A stretch of DNA of 64,000 bases from Lachnospiraceae bacterium (GCA_017391465.1 JAFOYH010000020.1:28008-92007), one strand, 5' to 3'; shown: positions 8,269 through 16,016, numbered from the stretch's first letter. Translations and numbers: made by a program. Notes: generated by a model not told the origin, from the letters alone.

Positions 8269-9460
8269 ACATAAAATGTCGAAAGAAGTTGTTATTACAA
8301 ACTATAAAAATCGATATTTAATTGCCTATTTAGAAAATAATAAGGCGATTGAATTGTTTTTAAAATCACCAGATTCTATAGAAATTGGTGATATCTATAT
8401 AGGAAAAGTTAAAAATATTGTAGAAAATATCCAGGCGGCCTTTGTTGAAGTGTCGCCTGGAATTATTGGTTATTATTCATTAAAAAATAATACAAATCAT
8501 TTATTTACCTGTCCAACAAATCGTAAGCTTTCAATCGGTGATGAAATAATGGTTCAGATTGAAAGAGGTTCTATTAAATCCAAAGCACCTGTATTATCAA
8601 GTCATATTCAAATTCAAGGAAATTGTATGGTTCTTTTAGGCAATTATCCTTTTATTGGAGTTTCAAAAAAAATTTCATCCTCCCATATCAGAGATAATCT
8701 GAAATTTTTAGCCCATGAATTTGTTGGGGATTCTCAGAATGGTATCATATTCCGTACAGAAGCACAAAATACGAATGAAAAAATTTTAAGAGAAGAATAT
8801 GACTCTCTTTTGGTTGACTATAACAAGATTATGTCTACCTTTCGAATGCGTACATGTTATTCTAAGATTTACGGGATGCCACAAAATTGGTTAAAGTATG
8901 TTCATGCCAATAATTTACATGATTTACGTATTGTAACGGATTTAGAGGATGTTTTTGATAATCTGATGAAACAAGATTATATATCTGATAAGAATAATTT
9001 GTGCGAATTTTATTCGGATAAAACTTATTCTTTAATAAAACTAAAAAGTCTTGAAACCCAGATAGACCGTGCTGTTTCTAAACATGTATGGTTACGCTCG
9101 GGGGCGTCTCTTGTCATTGAACCAACGGAAGCTTTAACTTCTATTGATGTTAATACAAGTAAAACTGAAATTCGTAAAAAAGACGAAAGTACATTTTTAG
9201 AAATAAATATAGAAGCTGCACATGAAATATTTAGACAAATTCGTCTGCGCAATTTGTCTGGAATTATTATTGTCGACTTTATCAATCTTTCTGATAAAAA
9301 AAATGAGATATTATTGATGAATACATTGAAGCTTGCTGCGCAGGAGGATCCTGTACAAACAAATGTTATTGATATAACACCTTTAGGACTTGTTGAAATT
9401 ACACGTAAGCGAACATATCGTCCGTTTTATGAACAATTGAAGGAGTATAATTATGAATAG
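8249..9460 (+). CDS. rng: RNase E/G family ribonuclease, short form
   Basis: This is an endoribonuclease of the RNase E/G family, expected to cut single-stranded RNA 5' of rRNA or mRNA sites. An S1-like part (DIYIGKVKNIVENIQAAFVEV) is followed by the DNase-I-like catalytic core (SLVIEPTEALTSIDVNTSK and IIIVDFINLSDKKN), which supply the two Mg-binding aspartates. It is 403 residues with the first ATG or 394 from ATG 8276; the latter gives the more family-like MSKEVVITNYKNR and a stop-start coupled spacing. It ends at TRKRTYRPFYEQLKEYNYE with no CPxCxGxG zinc-link motif, unlike most homologues. It overlaps the PAP2 gene by 8 bases. Confidence 0.87.
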   Translation: MEKALNKHKMSKEVVITNYKNRYLIAYLENNKAIELFLKSPDSIEIGDIYIGKVKNIVENIQAAFVEVSPGIIGYYSLKNNTNHLFTCPTNRKLSIGDEIMVQIERGSIKSKAPVLSSHIQIQGNCMVLLGNYPFIGVSKKISSSHIRDNLKFLAHEFVGDSQNGIIFRTEAQNTNEKILREEYDSLLVDYNKIMSTFRMRTCYSKIYGMPQNWLKYVHANNLHDLRIVTDLEDVFDNLMKQDYISDKNNLCEFYSDKTYSLIKLKSLETQIDRAVSKHVWLRSGASLVIEPTEALTSIDVNTSKTEIRKKDESTFLEINIEAAHEIFRQIRLRNLSGIIIVDFINLSDKKNEILLMNTLKLAAQEDPVQTNVIDITPLGLVEITRKRTYRPFYEQLKEYNYE

Positions 9461-9938
9461 AGAACGTTATCTTTCATTAATGCGATGGGCAAATGATATG
9501 AAATCAAGAAAGTGTGTTATCTGCGGAATGACAAAATGTATTCCTTTTTTACTTGCCTTTTTTTATATTTTTTCGATAATATTTTGCATATTGATGTACC
9601 CCGTTTCTTTATTACGTTTGATTTTTCATCCTTTATTATGCTTTATAACTGTAACATTTCTTAGAAACTTGATAAAAGCTCCCAGACCGTATGATGTTTT
9701 TGATTTTATTCCATTGTGTGGATATCATCCCGGAAAAAATAAAAGTTTTCCAAGTCGTCATACGGCCAGCGCAGCTATTTTAGCACTTGAAATATCCCAT
9801 ATTTTTGGAGGTGTTATTGGAATCATTTGTATAATTCTTGCATTGATTATGGGAGTATTTCGTGTTCTATGTGGAAATCATTTTATAAAAGATGTAATTG
9901 CAGGTTATTTTGTTGCTTTATTCTTTTATTTTCTGTAA
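9453..9938 (+). CDS. PAP2 family phosphatase
   Basis: This 161-residue membrane phosphatase has about four to five spans and the PAP2 motifs LIKAPRPYD, PSRHTASA (variant of PSGH) and RVLCGNHFIKDVIAGY. Members dephosphorylate lipid phosphates such as phosphatidic acid, phosphatidylglycerol phosphate or undecaprenyl diphosphate at the membrane. The specific substrate cannot be told from sequence. The ATG lies within the end of the RNase G gene with GAAGGAGT upstream, so the two are translationally coupled. The N-terminal 30 residues carry a Cys pair (KCVICGMTKC) that is not part of the PAP2 fold. Confidence 0.85.
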   Translation: MNRERYLSLMRWANDMKSRKCVICGMTKCIPFLLAFFYIFSIIFCILMYPVSLLRLIFHPLLCFITVTFLRNLIKAPRPYDVFDFIPLCGYHPGKNKSFPSRHTASAAILALEISHIFGGVIGIICIILALIMGVFRVLCGNHFIKDVIAGYFVALFFYFL

Positions 9939-9983
9939 ATTAAAACAAATATCTCTTGTTTAGTGAAATATATTCTACAAAGC

Positions 9984-10012
9984 TTGACATTGTCGCACAA
10001 TTATGCTATTAT
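9984..10012 (+). promoter_or_regulatory. Sigma-A-type promoter for the cytidylate-kinase-like gene
   Basis: TTGACA (9984-9989), 17-base spacer, TATTAT (10007-10012). Only about 35 bases separate the predicted start point from the ATG at 10055. Confidence 0.7.
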
Positions 10013-10054
10013 TTATTTAGATAAAAGAATATTGTAAACAAAGGGGGTTTGTTT

Positions 10055-10645
10055 ATGGGTAACAATTATATAATTACAATTGGTCGTGAATATGGCAGTG
10101 GCGGTTTTGAAATTGGTAAGAAACTTGCCGAAAAACTTGGTATTGGATTTTATGACAAAAATCTGATCGATGAAGTTGCTAAGAAGAGTGGTATCCATAT
10201 TGATATGCTTCATAAAGGTGATGAAAAGAACATTTCTTCTTGGCTCAATCCGGTTTACCAGAATGGAACGATAAATGATCGTATTTTCTGGGCACAGTCT
10301 GATGTCATTCGTGAGATTGCTGAAAAAGAGTCTTGTGTTATCATTGGACGTTGTGCAGACTATATCCTCAAGGATTTTGATAATGTGGTAAACATTTTTG
10401 TTCAGGCACCTTTTGAAGATCGTGTAGCACGGATTTGTAATAAGTATCTGATCGAATTACCGGAAGAAGCTAAGAGAGAAATTAAAAAAACAGACAAACA
10501 GCGTCGTTCTTATTATGAATTCTACACCGACTATGGATGGGGTGAAAGAAAACATAAAGACTTAATTGTTAACAGTAGTGTTCTCGGTATTGATGGAACT
10601 GTGGATTTCATCAAAAATTTCGTTGAACGTAAATTTAATTTATAA
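10055..10645 (+). CDS. Cytidylate kinase-like family protein (AAA_26)
   Basis: This 196-residue P-loop protein has IGREYGSGGFEIGKKLAEKL near the N-terminus, the variant nucleotide-binding loop of the cytidylate-kinase-like family, and later VIIGRCADYIL and RKHKDLIVNSSVLG. The family is widespread in Clostridia, but its substrate is not settled and it is not the housekeeping Cmk. ATG 10055 is chosen because GGGGG sits seven bases upstream; a TTG at 10049 is in frame. It is a single-gene unit with its own promoter and a terminator at 10705. Confidence 0.87.
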   Translation: MGNNYIITIGREYGSGGFEIGKKLAEKLGIGFYDKNLIDEVAKKSGIHIDMLHKGDEKNISSWLNPVYQNGTINDRIFWAQSDVIREIAEKESCVIIGRCADYILKDFDNVVNIFVQAPFEDRVARICNKYLIELPEEAKREIKKTDKQRRSYYEFYTDYGWGERKHKDLIVNSSVLGIDGTVDFIKNFVERKFNL

Positions 10646-10704
10646 AATAGAATTTTTGATTCAGCTGAGTCTTTCAACTCAAACCCCAACATGATGTACA
10701 TCAC

Positions 10705-10736
10705 GGGCTGTCAGTAATGGCAGCCCATTTTTTTAT
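10705..10736 (+). terminator. Rho-independent terminator
   Basis: GGGCTGTC (10705-10712) pairs with GGCAGCCC (10719-10726), loop AGTAAT, followed by ATTTTTTTATTT. It ends the cytidylate-kinase-like transcript. The 10646-10952 gap otherwise holds two candidate promoters and the L21 leader. Confidence 0.88.
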
Positions 10737-10767
10737 TTACCCATTTCATTTGATCAAAAACAACTGC

Positions 10768-10795
10768 TTGATTATTTTATAAGATCATGTATACT
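10768..10795 (+). promoter_or_regulatory. Possible upstream rplU promoter
   Basis: TTGATT (10768-10773) and TATACT (10790-10795) are 16 bases apart. It would be a second, weaker promoter 78 bases before the main one and would give a longer leader. Confidence 0.35.
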
Positions 10796-10845
10796 ACATG
10801 TTGTGAAATAATATAATTTTTTTGAAAAATATTGAATTATTAATA

Positions 10846-10874
10846 TTGACAATATTTGACCCTTATGTTAAGAT
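10846..10874 (+). promoter_or_regulatory. Main promoter of the rplU operon
   Basis: TTGACA (10846-10851) with a 17-base spacer and TAAGAT (10869-10874). The predicted start is about 10881, exactly where the conserved leader begins. Confidence 0.72.
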
Positions 10875-10879
10875 TATCT

Positions 10880-10942
10880 AGTGTGCCGCACAGCGAGGTT
10901 TTAAGTTCTAAGGACACCAAAGCTGGCGAGTTTTATTATTAG
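10880..10942 (+). promoter_or_regulatory. Ribosomal protein L21 leader
   Basis: The leader contains GTGTGCC pairing (with one bulged G) to GGACAC, and CAGC pairing to GCTG, before the AGGAGG of rplU. A structured leader of this type in front of rplU is known in Firmicutes (L21 leader) and is thought to be an autoregulatory site where L21 binds its own mRNA. The conserved-looking stretch runs from the predicted transcription start to the ribosome binding site. Assignment is from position and pairing, not from a covariance-model search. Confidence 0.72.
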
Positions 10943-10952
10943 GAGGTGCCAT

Positions 10953-11261
10953 ATGTACGCAATTATAGCAACAGGTGGTAAACAGTACAAAGTATCTGAA
11001 GGCGACGTTATCCGCGTTGAAAAACTCGGTATCGAAGCTGGTGAATCCGTTGTATTTGATCAGGTTCTTGTTGTTAGCGGTGACGAAGTAAAAGTTGGTA
11101 ATCCAACAGTTGCTAACGCTACAGTTTCCGGTACAGTTATGTGTGACGGAAAAGCTAAAAAAGTTATCGTTTACAGATACAAGAGAAAAACAGGATATCA
11201 CAAAAAGAATGGTCACAGACAGGCGTATACACAGGTTAAGATTGAAAAAATCAACGCTTAA
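10953..11261 (+). CDS. rplU: 50S ribosomal protein L21
   Basis: L21 is a 23S rRNA-binding protein of the large subunit. The 102-residue product begins [20 protein letters not shown] and ends in the basic [20 protein letters not shown] segment typical of L21. AGGAGGTG precedes the ATG. It starts the rplU-prp-rpmA operon, the standard Firmicutes order. Confidence 0.98.
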   Translation: MYAIIATGGKQYKVSEGDVIRVEKLGIEAGESVVFDQVLVVSGDEVKVGNPTVANATVSGTVMCDGKAKKVIVYRYKRKTGYHKKNGHRQAYTQVKIEKINA

Positions 11262-11277
11262 TCCAGGTTGTTGAGTT

Positions 11278-11607
11278 ATGATTTGTGTAACTATTGTCCA
11301 GACTAAGGACAAGCAGATTAGAGCTTTTCAAGTTTCTGGTCATGCAGGTTTTGCAGAGAGTGGACAGGATATTGTTTGCAGTGCAGTTTCTGCATTGACA
11401 ATCACAACAATTAATGCTTTAGAAGTATATACTTCACAGCCTTTTGAAGTCGATCAGGACGAGGAAGACGGCATTATTACTGTAAATTTTCTGGATGATT
11501 TATCTCATGATGCAGAGCTTTTGATGAAATCTCTGATTCTCGGATTAAGATCCATTGAAAATGAGTATAACAACGAATATATACACGTAGAATTCAGGGA
11601 GGTGTAG
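11278..11607 (+). CDS. prp: Ribosomal-processing cysteine protease Prp
   Basis: Prp removes the N-terminal extension of ribosomal protein L27 in Firmicutes. The 109-residue product has SGHAGFAESGQDIVCSAVSA, carrying the catalytic pair His22 and Cys34 at the positions described for the family. It lies between rplU and rpmA as expected. Its presumed substrate is the next gene, whose product carries the matching leader NLQFFA. The ribosome binding site is weak (GTTGAG), and coupling to rplU is likely because only 16 bases separate the genes. Confidence 0.95.
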   Translation: MICVTIVQTKDKQIRAFQVSGHAGFAESGQDIVCSAVSALTITTINALEVYTSQPFEVDQDEEDGIITVNFLDDLSHDAELLMKSLILGLRSIENEYNNEYIHVEFREV

Positions 11608-11610
11608 ACG

Positions 11611-11901
11611 ATGTTAAATATGAACCTTCAGTTTTTCGCTCATAAAAAGGGTGTTGGTTCTACAAAGAACGGTAGAGATTCCGAATCCAAACGTTTAGGT
11701 GCGAAAAGAGCAGACGGACAGTTTGTAAAAGCTGGAAATATCCTTTACAGACAGCGTGGTACTAAAATTCATCCAGGCGTAAATGTTGGCCGTGGTGGCG
11801 ATGATACATTATTTGCTTTAGTTGACGGTGTTGTAAGATTCGAAAGAAAAGGTAGAGATAAAAAACAGGTTTCTATCTATCCAGTAGCAGCAAACGAATA
11901 A
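11611..11901 (+). CDS. rpmA: 50S ribosomal protein L27 with cleavable leader
   Basis: L27 contacts the peptidyl-transferase centre through its N-terminal arm. The 96-residue product starts [19 protein letters not shown], with the Prp cleavage motif before HKKG; processing after FFA would expose the functional arm. The rest ([21 protein letters not shown]) is canonical. GGGAGGTG lies ahead of the ATG and prp ends 3 bases before it. Confidence 0.98.
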   Translation: MLNMNLQFFAHKKGVGSTKNGRDSESKRLGAKRADGQFVKAGNILYRQRGTKIHPGVNVGRGGDDTLFALVDGVVRFERKGRDKKQVSIYPVAANE

Positions 11902-11916
11902 TAAGTAAGAACAAGG

Positions 11917-11952
11917 CGACTTCAGATTTTTAAGATTTGAAGTCGTTTTTTA
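11917..11952 (+). terminator. Terminator after rpmA
   Basis: CGACTTCA (11917-11924) pairs with TGAAGTCG (11938-11945) and is followed by TTTTTTAAT. It separates the ribosomal operon from obg; obg has a strong ribosome binding site, and read-through is possible. Confidence 0.85.
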
Positions 11953-11992
11953 ATAACTGAAATATATAGTTCCCGTAGAAAGGAGGGAAAAT

Positions 11993-13282
11993 ATGTTTGT
12001 AGATAAAGCGAAAATTTATGTTCGCTCCGGAAAAGGTGGCGATGGCCATGTGAGTTTCCGAAGAGAACTCTATGTTCCTGCAGGTGGACCAAATGGCGGC
12101 GATGGCGGAAAAGGCGGAGATGTTATTTTTGTTGTTGATAAAGGTCTTAACACATTAACAGATTTCAGACATGTTCGTAAATACGCTGCTGGTGATGGAA
12201 GACCTGGCGGCAAAGATCGTTGTCATGGCGCTGATGGTGAAGATATCATTATCAAAGTACCTGAAGGAACAATCATAAAAGAAGAAAATTCAGGATTAGT
12301 TATTGCTGATATGTCGGGTGACACACAACAACTCGTCCTTTTAAAGGGTGGTCGCGGAGGTAAAGGAAACCAGCATTATGCTACTCCTACGATGCAAGCA
12401 CCAAAGTATGCTCAGCCTGGACAAAAAGCTCAGGAATTAAACCTTATTCTTGAATTAAAGGTTATTGCTGATGTAGGTCTTGTGGGCTTTCCAAATGTTG
12501 GTAAATCCACATTTCTGTCCAGAGTAACGAATGCAAGACCAAAGATTGCTAATTATCATTTTACAACACTTAGTCCGAATCTGGGTGTTGTTGACCTTGA
12601 TGGAAGTAATGGATTTGTCATTGCAGATATTCCAGGTATTATTGAAGGTGCTTCAGAAGGCGTTGGTCTTGGTCACGAATTTTTGCGCCATATAGAACGT
12701 ACACGTGTCATTATTCATATTGTTGATGCGGCCGGAGTTGAAGGGCGTGATCCAATTCAGGATATTCGTTTGATTCATAAAGAGTTAGAAGCTTATAACG
12801 AAGAGCTTGCACATCGACCACAGGTTATTGCAGCAAATAAAATTGATGCATTATATGAAGGTGAAAATGACGATGCCATTCAGCTTTTAAAAGAAGAATT
12901 CGAACCTGAAGGTATAAAAGTATTTCCTATATCCGCAGTGAGTGGTAAAGGTGTTAAAGAATTACTTTACTATGTGAATAATCTCTTAAAAGATTTAGGT
13001 GAGGAAAAAATTACATTTGAACGTGAATATTTTCCAGAATCTATTGAAGAAAATCTTCCATTTAGTGTCTTTAAAGACGACGAAGAAGATGATGTTTATC
13101 ATGTAGAAGGCCCTCGAGTTGAAAGGATGCTTGGTTATACAAATCTAGAATCTGAAAAAGGTTTTGATTTCTTCCAGAAATTCATGAAAGATAATGGAAT
13201 TTTGGATGAATTGGAAGCTTTGGGTATTCAGGATGGTGACACAGTTAAAGTATATTATCACGAATTTGAATATTATAAATAG
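11993..13282 (+). CDS. obg: GTPase ObgE/CgtA
   Basis: Obg is a GTPase that binds the 50S subunit and links ribosome assembly to stress and, in Bacillus, sporulation onset. The glycine-rich Obg fold (GGPNGGDGGKGGDVIF, GGRGGKGNQHYATPT) occupies residues 1-158. The G domain follows (GFPNVGKST, DIPGIIEGAS, NKID) and a C-terminal OCT domain (residues 345-429, FSVFKDDEEDDVYHVEG). AGGAGGG precedes ATG 11993. Genes obg, yhbY, nadD, yqeK and rsfS follow each other closely as one operon. Confidence 0.97.
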   Translation: MFVDKAKIYVRSGKGGDGHVSFRRELYVPAGGPNGGDGGKGGDVIFVVDKGLNTLTDFRHVRKYAAGDGRPGGKDRCHGADGEDIIIKVPEGTIIKEENSGLVIADMSGDTQQLVLLKGGRGGKGNQHYATPTMQAPKYAQPGQKAQELNLILELKVIADVGLVGFPNVGKSTFLSRVTNARPKIANYHFTTLSPNLGVVDLDGSNGFVIADIPGIIEGASEGVGLGHEFLRHIERTRVIIHIVDAAGVEGRDPIQDIRLIHKELEAYNEELAHRPQVIAANKIDALYEGENDDAIQLLKEEFEPEGIKVFPISAVSGKGVKELLYYVNNLLKDLGEEKITFEREYFPESIEENLPFSVFKDDEEDDVYHVEGPRVERMLGYTNLESEKGFDFFQKFMKDNGILDELEALGIQDGDTVKVYYHEFEYYK

Positions 13283-13297
13283 CAGGAGGATAAAGTT

Positions 13298-13597
13298 TTG
13301 ATTAAAACAAGTAAACAAAGAGCTTATTTAAAAAGCCTGGCTATGAATATTACACCTATTTTTCAGATTGGTAAATCCAGTCTTACACCAGAATTGACAG
13401 AAGCCATTGATGAAGCTTTGGCAGCTCGTGAATTAATTAAAATTTCTGTTCTTCAGAATTGTCTTGATGATCCTCGTGCTATTGCAGATTATCTCAGTGA
13501 GCGTACACATTCTGAAGTTGTTCAGGTTATCGGTAAAAAAATCGTTTTATATCGTGAAGGTAAAGATAAAAAGAAAAAAATCGTGCTTCCTGAATAA
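13298..13597 (+). CDS. yhbY: YhbY family RNA-binding protein
   Basis: YhbY is a small CRM-domain protein that associates with pre-50S particles. The 99-residue product contains KQRAYLKSLAMNITPIFQIG with the family GxxxLT-type loop (GKSSLTPELTEAIDEAL) and ELIKISVLQNC. The TTG at 13298 is used because CAGGAGGA lies 8-13 bases upstream. It lies between obg and nadD, the usual Firmicutes arrangement. Confidence 0.93.
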   Translation: MIKTSKQRAYLKSLAMNITPIFQIGKSSLTPELTEAIDEALAARELIKISVLQNCLDDPRAIADYLSERTHSEVVQVIGKKIVLYREGKDKKKKIVLPE

Positions 13598-13610
13598 TAA
13601 GGAGGATGAC

Positions 13611-14243
13611 ATGAAAAAGGTCGGTATTATGGGTGGGACATTCAATCCAATACATGTTGGACATCTTATGTTAGCAGAGAATGCCTACGCATTTTGTGGA
13701 TTAGACGAAATATGGTTTATGCCTTCAGCTGATCCTCCGCATAAAACAAATCAAAATGTATTGGAATATCATCATCGCAGTCAAATGACAGAATTAGCTA
13801 TTGAATTTGTCCCATATTTTAAATTATCTAATTTTGAAACTTTGCGTAAGGAATATAGTTATACTGCAGAAACTCTGCGATTATTACATGAAGAATATCC
13901 GGATACAGAATTTTATTTTATAATGGGTGCAGACTCACTTTTTCAAATCGAAACATGGTATGAACCTCATAATGTCATGGCAAGAGCAGTTTTAATTGTT
14001 GCTGTTCGTGAGCATTATTCTATGAATGAAATGAAGACACAGATCAATTATTTACACGATAAATATCATGCACATATAGAATTAATAAATATGCCTGGTA
14101 TTGATCTATCTTCTCATTTTATTCGTGAACGTGTATCTAAAAGCGAAACCATTCGTTATTTTGTTCCAGAAAATGTTCGCCAATACATTTATGATCATCA
14201 TCTATATAAAGGAGTATATAACACAAATGAAATATTCAATTGA
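13611..14243 (+). CDS. nadD: Nicotinate-nucleotide adenylyltransferase
   Basis: NadD makes deamido-NAD from nicotinate mononucleotide and ATP in NAD synthesis. The 210-residue product begins MKKVGIMGGTFNPIHVGHL, with the GGTFNPxHxGH nucleotidyltransferase signature, and ends with the IRERVSKSETIRYFVPENV motif. AAGGAGG is located 7 bases before ATG 13611. The longer open frame from 13464 overlaps yhbY and has no ribosome binding site. It overlaps yqeK by 17 bases. Confidence 0.97.
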   Translation: MKKVGIMGGTFNPIHVGHLMLAENAYAFCGLDEIWFMPSADPPHKTNQNVLEYHHRSQMTELAIEFVPYFKLSNFETLRKEYSYTAETLRLLHEEYPDTEFYFIMGADSLFQIETWYEPHNVMARAVLIVAVREHYSMNEMKTQINYLHDKYHAHIELINMPGIDLSSHFIRERVSKSETIRYFVPENVRQYIYDHHLYKGVYNTNEIFN

Positions 14244-14817
14244 AGACATTCAAGACAAACTCCGAAAAAAGTTTAAAGGGAACCGTTATATGCATACTTT
14301 AGGTGTGCAATATACTTCTGTTTGTCTTGCCATGAAATATGGCGAAGATTTGAAAAAAGCGGAACTTGCAGGTCTTCTACATGACTGTGCGAAACAACTT
14401 CCTGAAAAGAAGATGATTGAATTATGTGAAAATCATCATGAAATTATTTCAGATATGGAATATAGTCAGCCTTTTCTCCTTCATGGAAAAGCAGGAGCGT
14501 GTCTTGCACAAGATAAGTTTGATATTCATGATGAGGATATTTTAAATGCAATTCGCTTTCACACAACAGGAAGACCTGCCATGACATTACTTGAAAAAAT
14601 TGTTTTTGTTGCTGATTATATTGAACCAGGGCGAAAAAAAGCTGCTCATTTAGATGAACTTCGTCGTTTGTCTTTTGAAAACATTGATAAAACTGTTTTA
14701 CTGATTTTAGAACAAACTCTGGACTTTTTAAAATCAACAAATAAAATGATTGATCAAAATACAGTTCTTACACGCGATTATTATAAAGAATTATTAAGGA
14801 GCGAAGACCATGAATAA
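14227..14817 (+). CDS. yqeK: YqeK family HD-domain hydrolase (bis(5'-nucleosyl)-tetraphosphatase)
   Basis: YqeK proteins hydrolyse diadenosine tetraphosphate symmetrically. The 196-residue HD-domain protein has NRYMHTLGVQYTSV (first His), AGLLHDCAKQLP (HD) and IRFHTTGRPAM plus VFVADYIEPGR. ATG 14227 inside the end of nadD gives the proper family start; a ribosome-binding GGAG lies 12 bases upstream. It follows nadD and precedes rsfS, as in Bacillus. Confidence 0.93.
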   Translation: MKYSIEDIQDKLRKKFKGNRYMHTLGVQYTSVCLAMKYGEDLKKAELAGLLHDCAKQLPEKKMIELCENHHEIISDMEYSQPFLLHGKAGACLAQDKFDIHDEDILNAIRFHTTGRPAMTLLEKIVFVADYIEPGRKKAAHLDELRRLSFENIDKTVLLILEQTLDFLKSTNKMIDQNTVLTRDYYKELLRSEDHE

Positions 14818-15163
14818 CTCTAAAGAAATGACTCAATTGGCTATTAAAGCCATCGAAGATAAAAAAGGTAATGATATTAAAATTATTGATATTCATGAAG
14901 TTTCCGTAATTGCAGACTATTTTATTATTGCTAGCGGAAGCAATCCAAATCAGGTAAAAACATTGGCTGATAATGTTGAAGAAACCCTTGGACGTGCAGG
15001 CTATGATCTTCGACAAACTGAAGGCTATGGAACAGCTTCATGGATCTTAATGGACTATAATGATATTATCGTTCATATTTTCTCTGAAGAGGATCGTTCT
15101 TTCTATGATCTTGAAAGAATCTGGAGAGATGGAAAAGAAGTGGATGTATCCGAATTCCATTAA
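14810..15163 (+). CDS. rsfS: Ribosomal silencing factor RsfS
   Basis: RsfS binds L14 on the 50S subunit and blocks subunit joining when nutrients run low. The 117-residue product shows KGNDIKIIDIHEVSVIADYF, ASGSNPNQVKTLADNVEE, GYGTASWILMDYNDIIVHIF and RFYDLE-like RSFYDLERIW. AAGGAGCG precedes the ATG. It is the last gene of the obg operon and is followed by a strong terminator. Confidence 0.96.
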   Translation: MNNSKEMTQLAIKAIEDKKGNDIKIIDIHEVSVIADYFIIASGSNPNQVKTLADNVEETLGRAGYDLRQTEGYGTASWILMDYNDIIVHIFSEEDRSFYDLERIWRDGKEVDVSEFH

Positions 15164-15187
15164 TCATTCATAGAAATATACTTAAAA

Positions 15188-15227
15188 TAAAAGGTCTTTT
15201 GCTAAACTATTTGCAAAAGACCTTTAT
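15188..15227. terminator. Bidirectional terminator between rsfS and lexA
   Basis: AAGGTCTTTTGC (15191-15202) pairs perfectly with GCAAAAGACCTT (15213-15224). T-rich flanks on both sides allow it to end both rsfS (plus) and lexA (minus) transcripts. Confidence 0.87.
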
Positions 15228-15246
15228 GTTTTTATTTGAATTATAA

Positions 15247-15861
15247 TTACATATTCATTCGAACAAGACCAATAACCTTGCCTAAAATCTCAATGTGATC
15301 ACAATAAATTGGTTCCATTGTATCATTCTCTGGTTGAAGACGATAGCGACCATTCTCTTTATAGTAAGTTTTTACAGTGGCTGAATCGCCAATCAAAGCT
15401 ACAACCATATCGCCATTCTTTGCATTCGAACGTTGTTCAACAATAACCGTATCTCCATTGAAAATTCCCTTATTAATCATACTGTCTCCGCGAACTTTAA
15501 GCATAAATAAAACCGCATTCGGAAGAAATTCAACAGGCATAGGGAAGTAATCTTCAATATTCTCATGTGCCAGAATCGGTAAACCTGCTGTAACAGTTCC
15601 AATGATCGGAACATTCACCATCTCTCTGCGCGAAAGAGCATATTCGTCATCCAAAATCTCAATTGCTCTTGGCTTTGTTGGATCTCTTCGAATATAACCA
15701 TTCTCCTCAAGTGTCGATAAATGGGCATGTACTGATGATGTTGATTTCAAATGAACTGCTGTACATATTTCACGTACTGATGGTGGGTAACCTCTTTTTA
15801 AAATTTCGTTTTTTATATATTCAAGAATCTGACGTTGTTTATCAGAAATTTTACCAGCCAT
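15247..15861 (-). CDS. lexA: SOS repressor LexA
   Basis: LexA represses the SOS regulon and self-cleaves when RecA is activated. The 204-residue product has the winged-helix N-terminus MAGKISDKQRQILEYI, a recognition region REICTAVHLKSTSSVHAHL, the scissile Ala92-Gly93 in VTAGLPI, catalytic Ser127 in GDSM and Lys164 in ATVKTYY. The ATG at 15861 follows GAAGGGAG; 35 extra upstream codons would run through the promoter. It is divergent from a yneA-like gene, and SOS-box-like palindromes lie in the shared region, so autoregulation is expected. Confidence 0.97.
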   Translation of the reverse strand: MAGKISDKQRQILEYIKNEILKRGYPPSVREICTAVHLKSTSSVHAHLSTLEENGYIRRDPTKPRAIEILDDEYALSRREMVNVPIIGTVTAGLPILAHENIEDYFPMPVEFLPNAVLFMLKVRGDSMINKGIFNGDTVIVEQRSNAKNGDMVVALIGDSATVKTYYKENGRYRLQPENDTMEPIYCDHIEILGKVIGLVRMNM

Positions 15862-15888
15862 GCTAGTCAACTCCCTTCTTTCAAACTT

Positions 15889-15917
15889 ATAATAGCATAT
15901 TTGCACGAACATTGCAA
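15889..15917 (-). promoter_or_regulatory. Putative lexA promoter
   Basis: On the minus strand TTGCAA (15912-15917), a 17-base spacer and TATTAT (15889-15894). A half-conserved SOS site, CGAACATTGCAAAC (15906-15919), overlaps its -35 element. Confidence 0.55.
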
Positions 15918-15926
15918 ACAAAAACA

Positions 15927-15940
15927 CAAACAAATGTTTT
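15927..15940. promoter_or_regulatory. LexA-box-like site 1
   Basis: CAAACAAATGTTTT resembles the Firmicutes SOS box CGAAC-N4-GTTCG with three mismatches. It lies just upstream of the lexA promoter and between the two divergent promoters. Confidence 0.45.
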
Positions 15941-15959
15941 GGTTTTTTGTTAAAACATG

Positions 15960-15988
15960 TTGACAAAGAAACAAACGTTCGTTATAAT
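15960..15988 (+). promoter_or_regulatory. Consensus promoter of yneA-like gene with LexA box in the spacer
   Basis: TTGACA (15960-15965), 17-base spacer, TATAAT (15983-15988): a perfect sigma-A promoter. The spacer contains GAAACAAACGTTCG (15968-15981), matching CGAAC-N4-GTTCG except the first two bases, so bound LexA would block RNA polymerase. Confidence 0.82.
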
Positions 15989-15996
15989 TCAATTAC

Positions 15997-16016
15997 AAGA
16001 ACAAACATTTGTTCTT
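15997..16016. promoter_or_regulatory. LexA-box-like site 2, downstream of yneA -10
   Basis: AAGAACAAACATTTGTTCTT is a 20-base near-palindrome covering CAAACATTTGTTCT (16002-16015), which matches the SOS box with two mismatches. Placed just after the start point, it could act as a roadblock operator. Confidence 0.7.

Noticed and set aside
10646..10704. Small RNA gene after the cytidylate-kinase-like ORF
   Set aside because: Only a short weak hairpin precedes the terminator, and there is no separate promoter.
13464..13610. Longer nadD start upstream of 13611
   Set aside because: It overlaps yhbY and would add 49 unconserved residues, while AAGGAGG lies just before ATG 13611.
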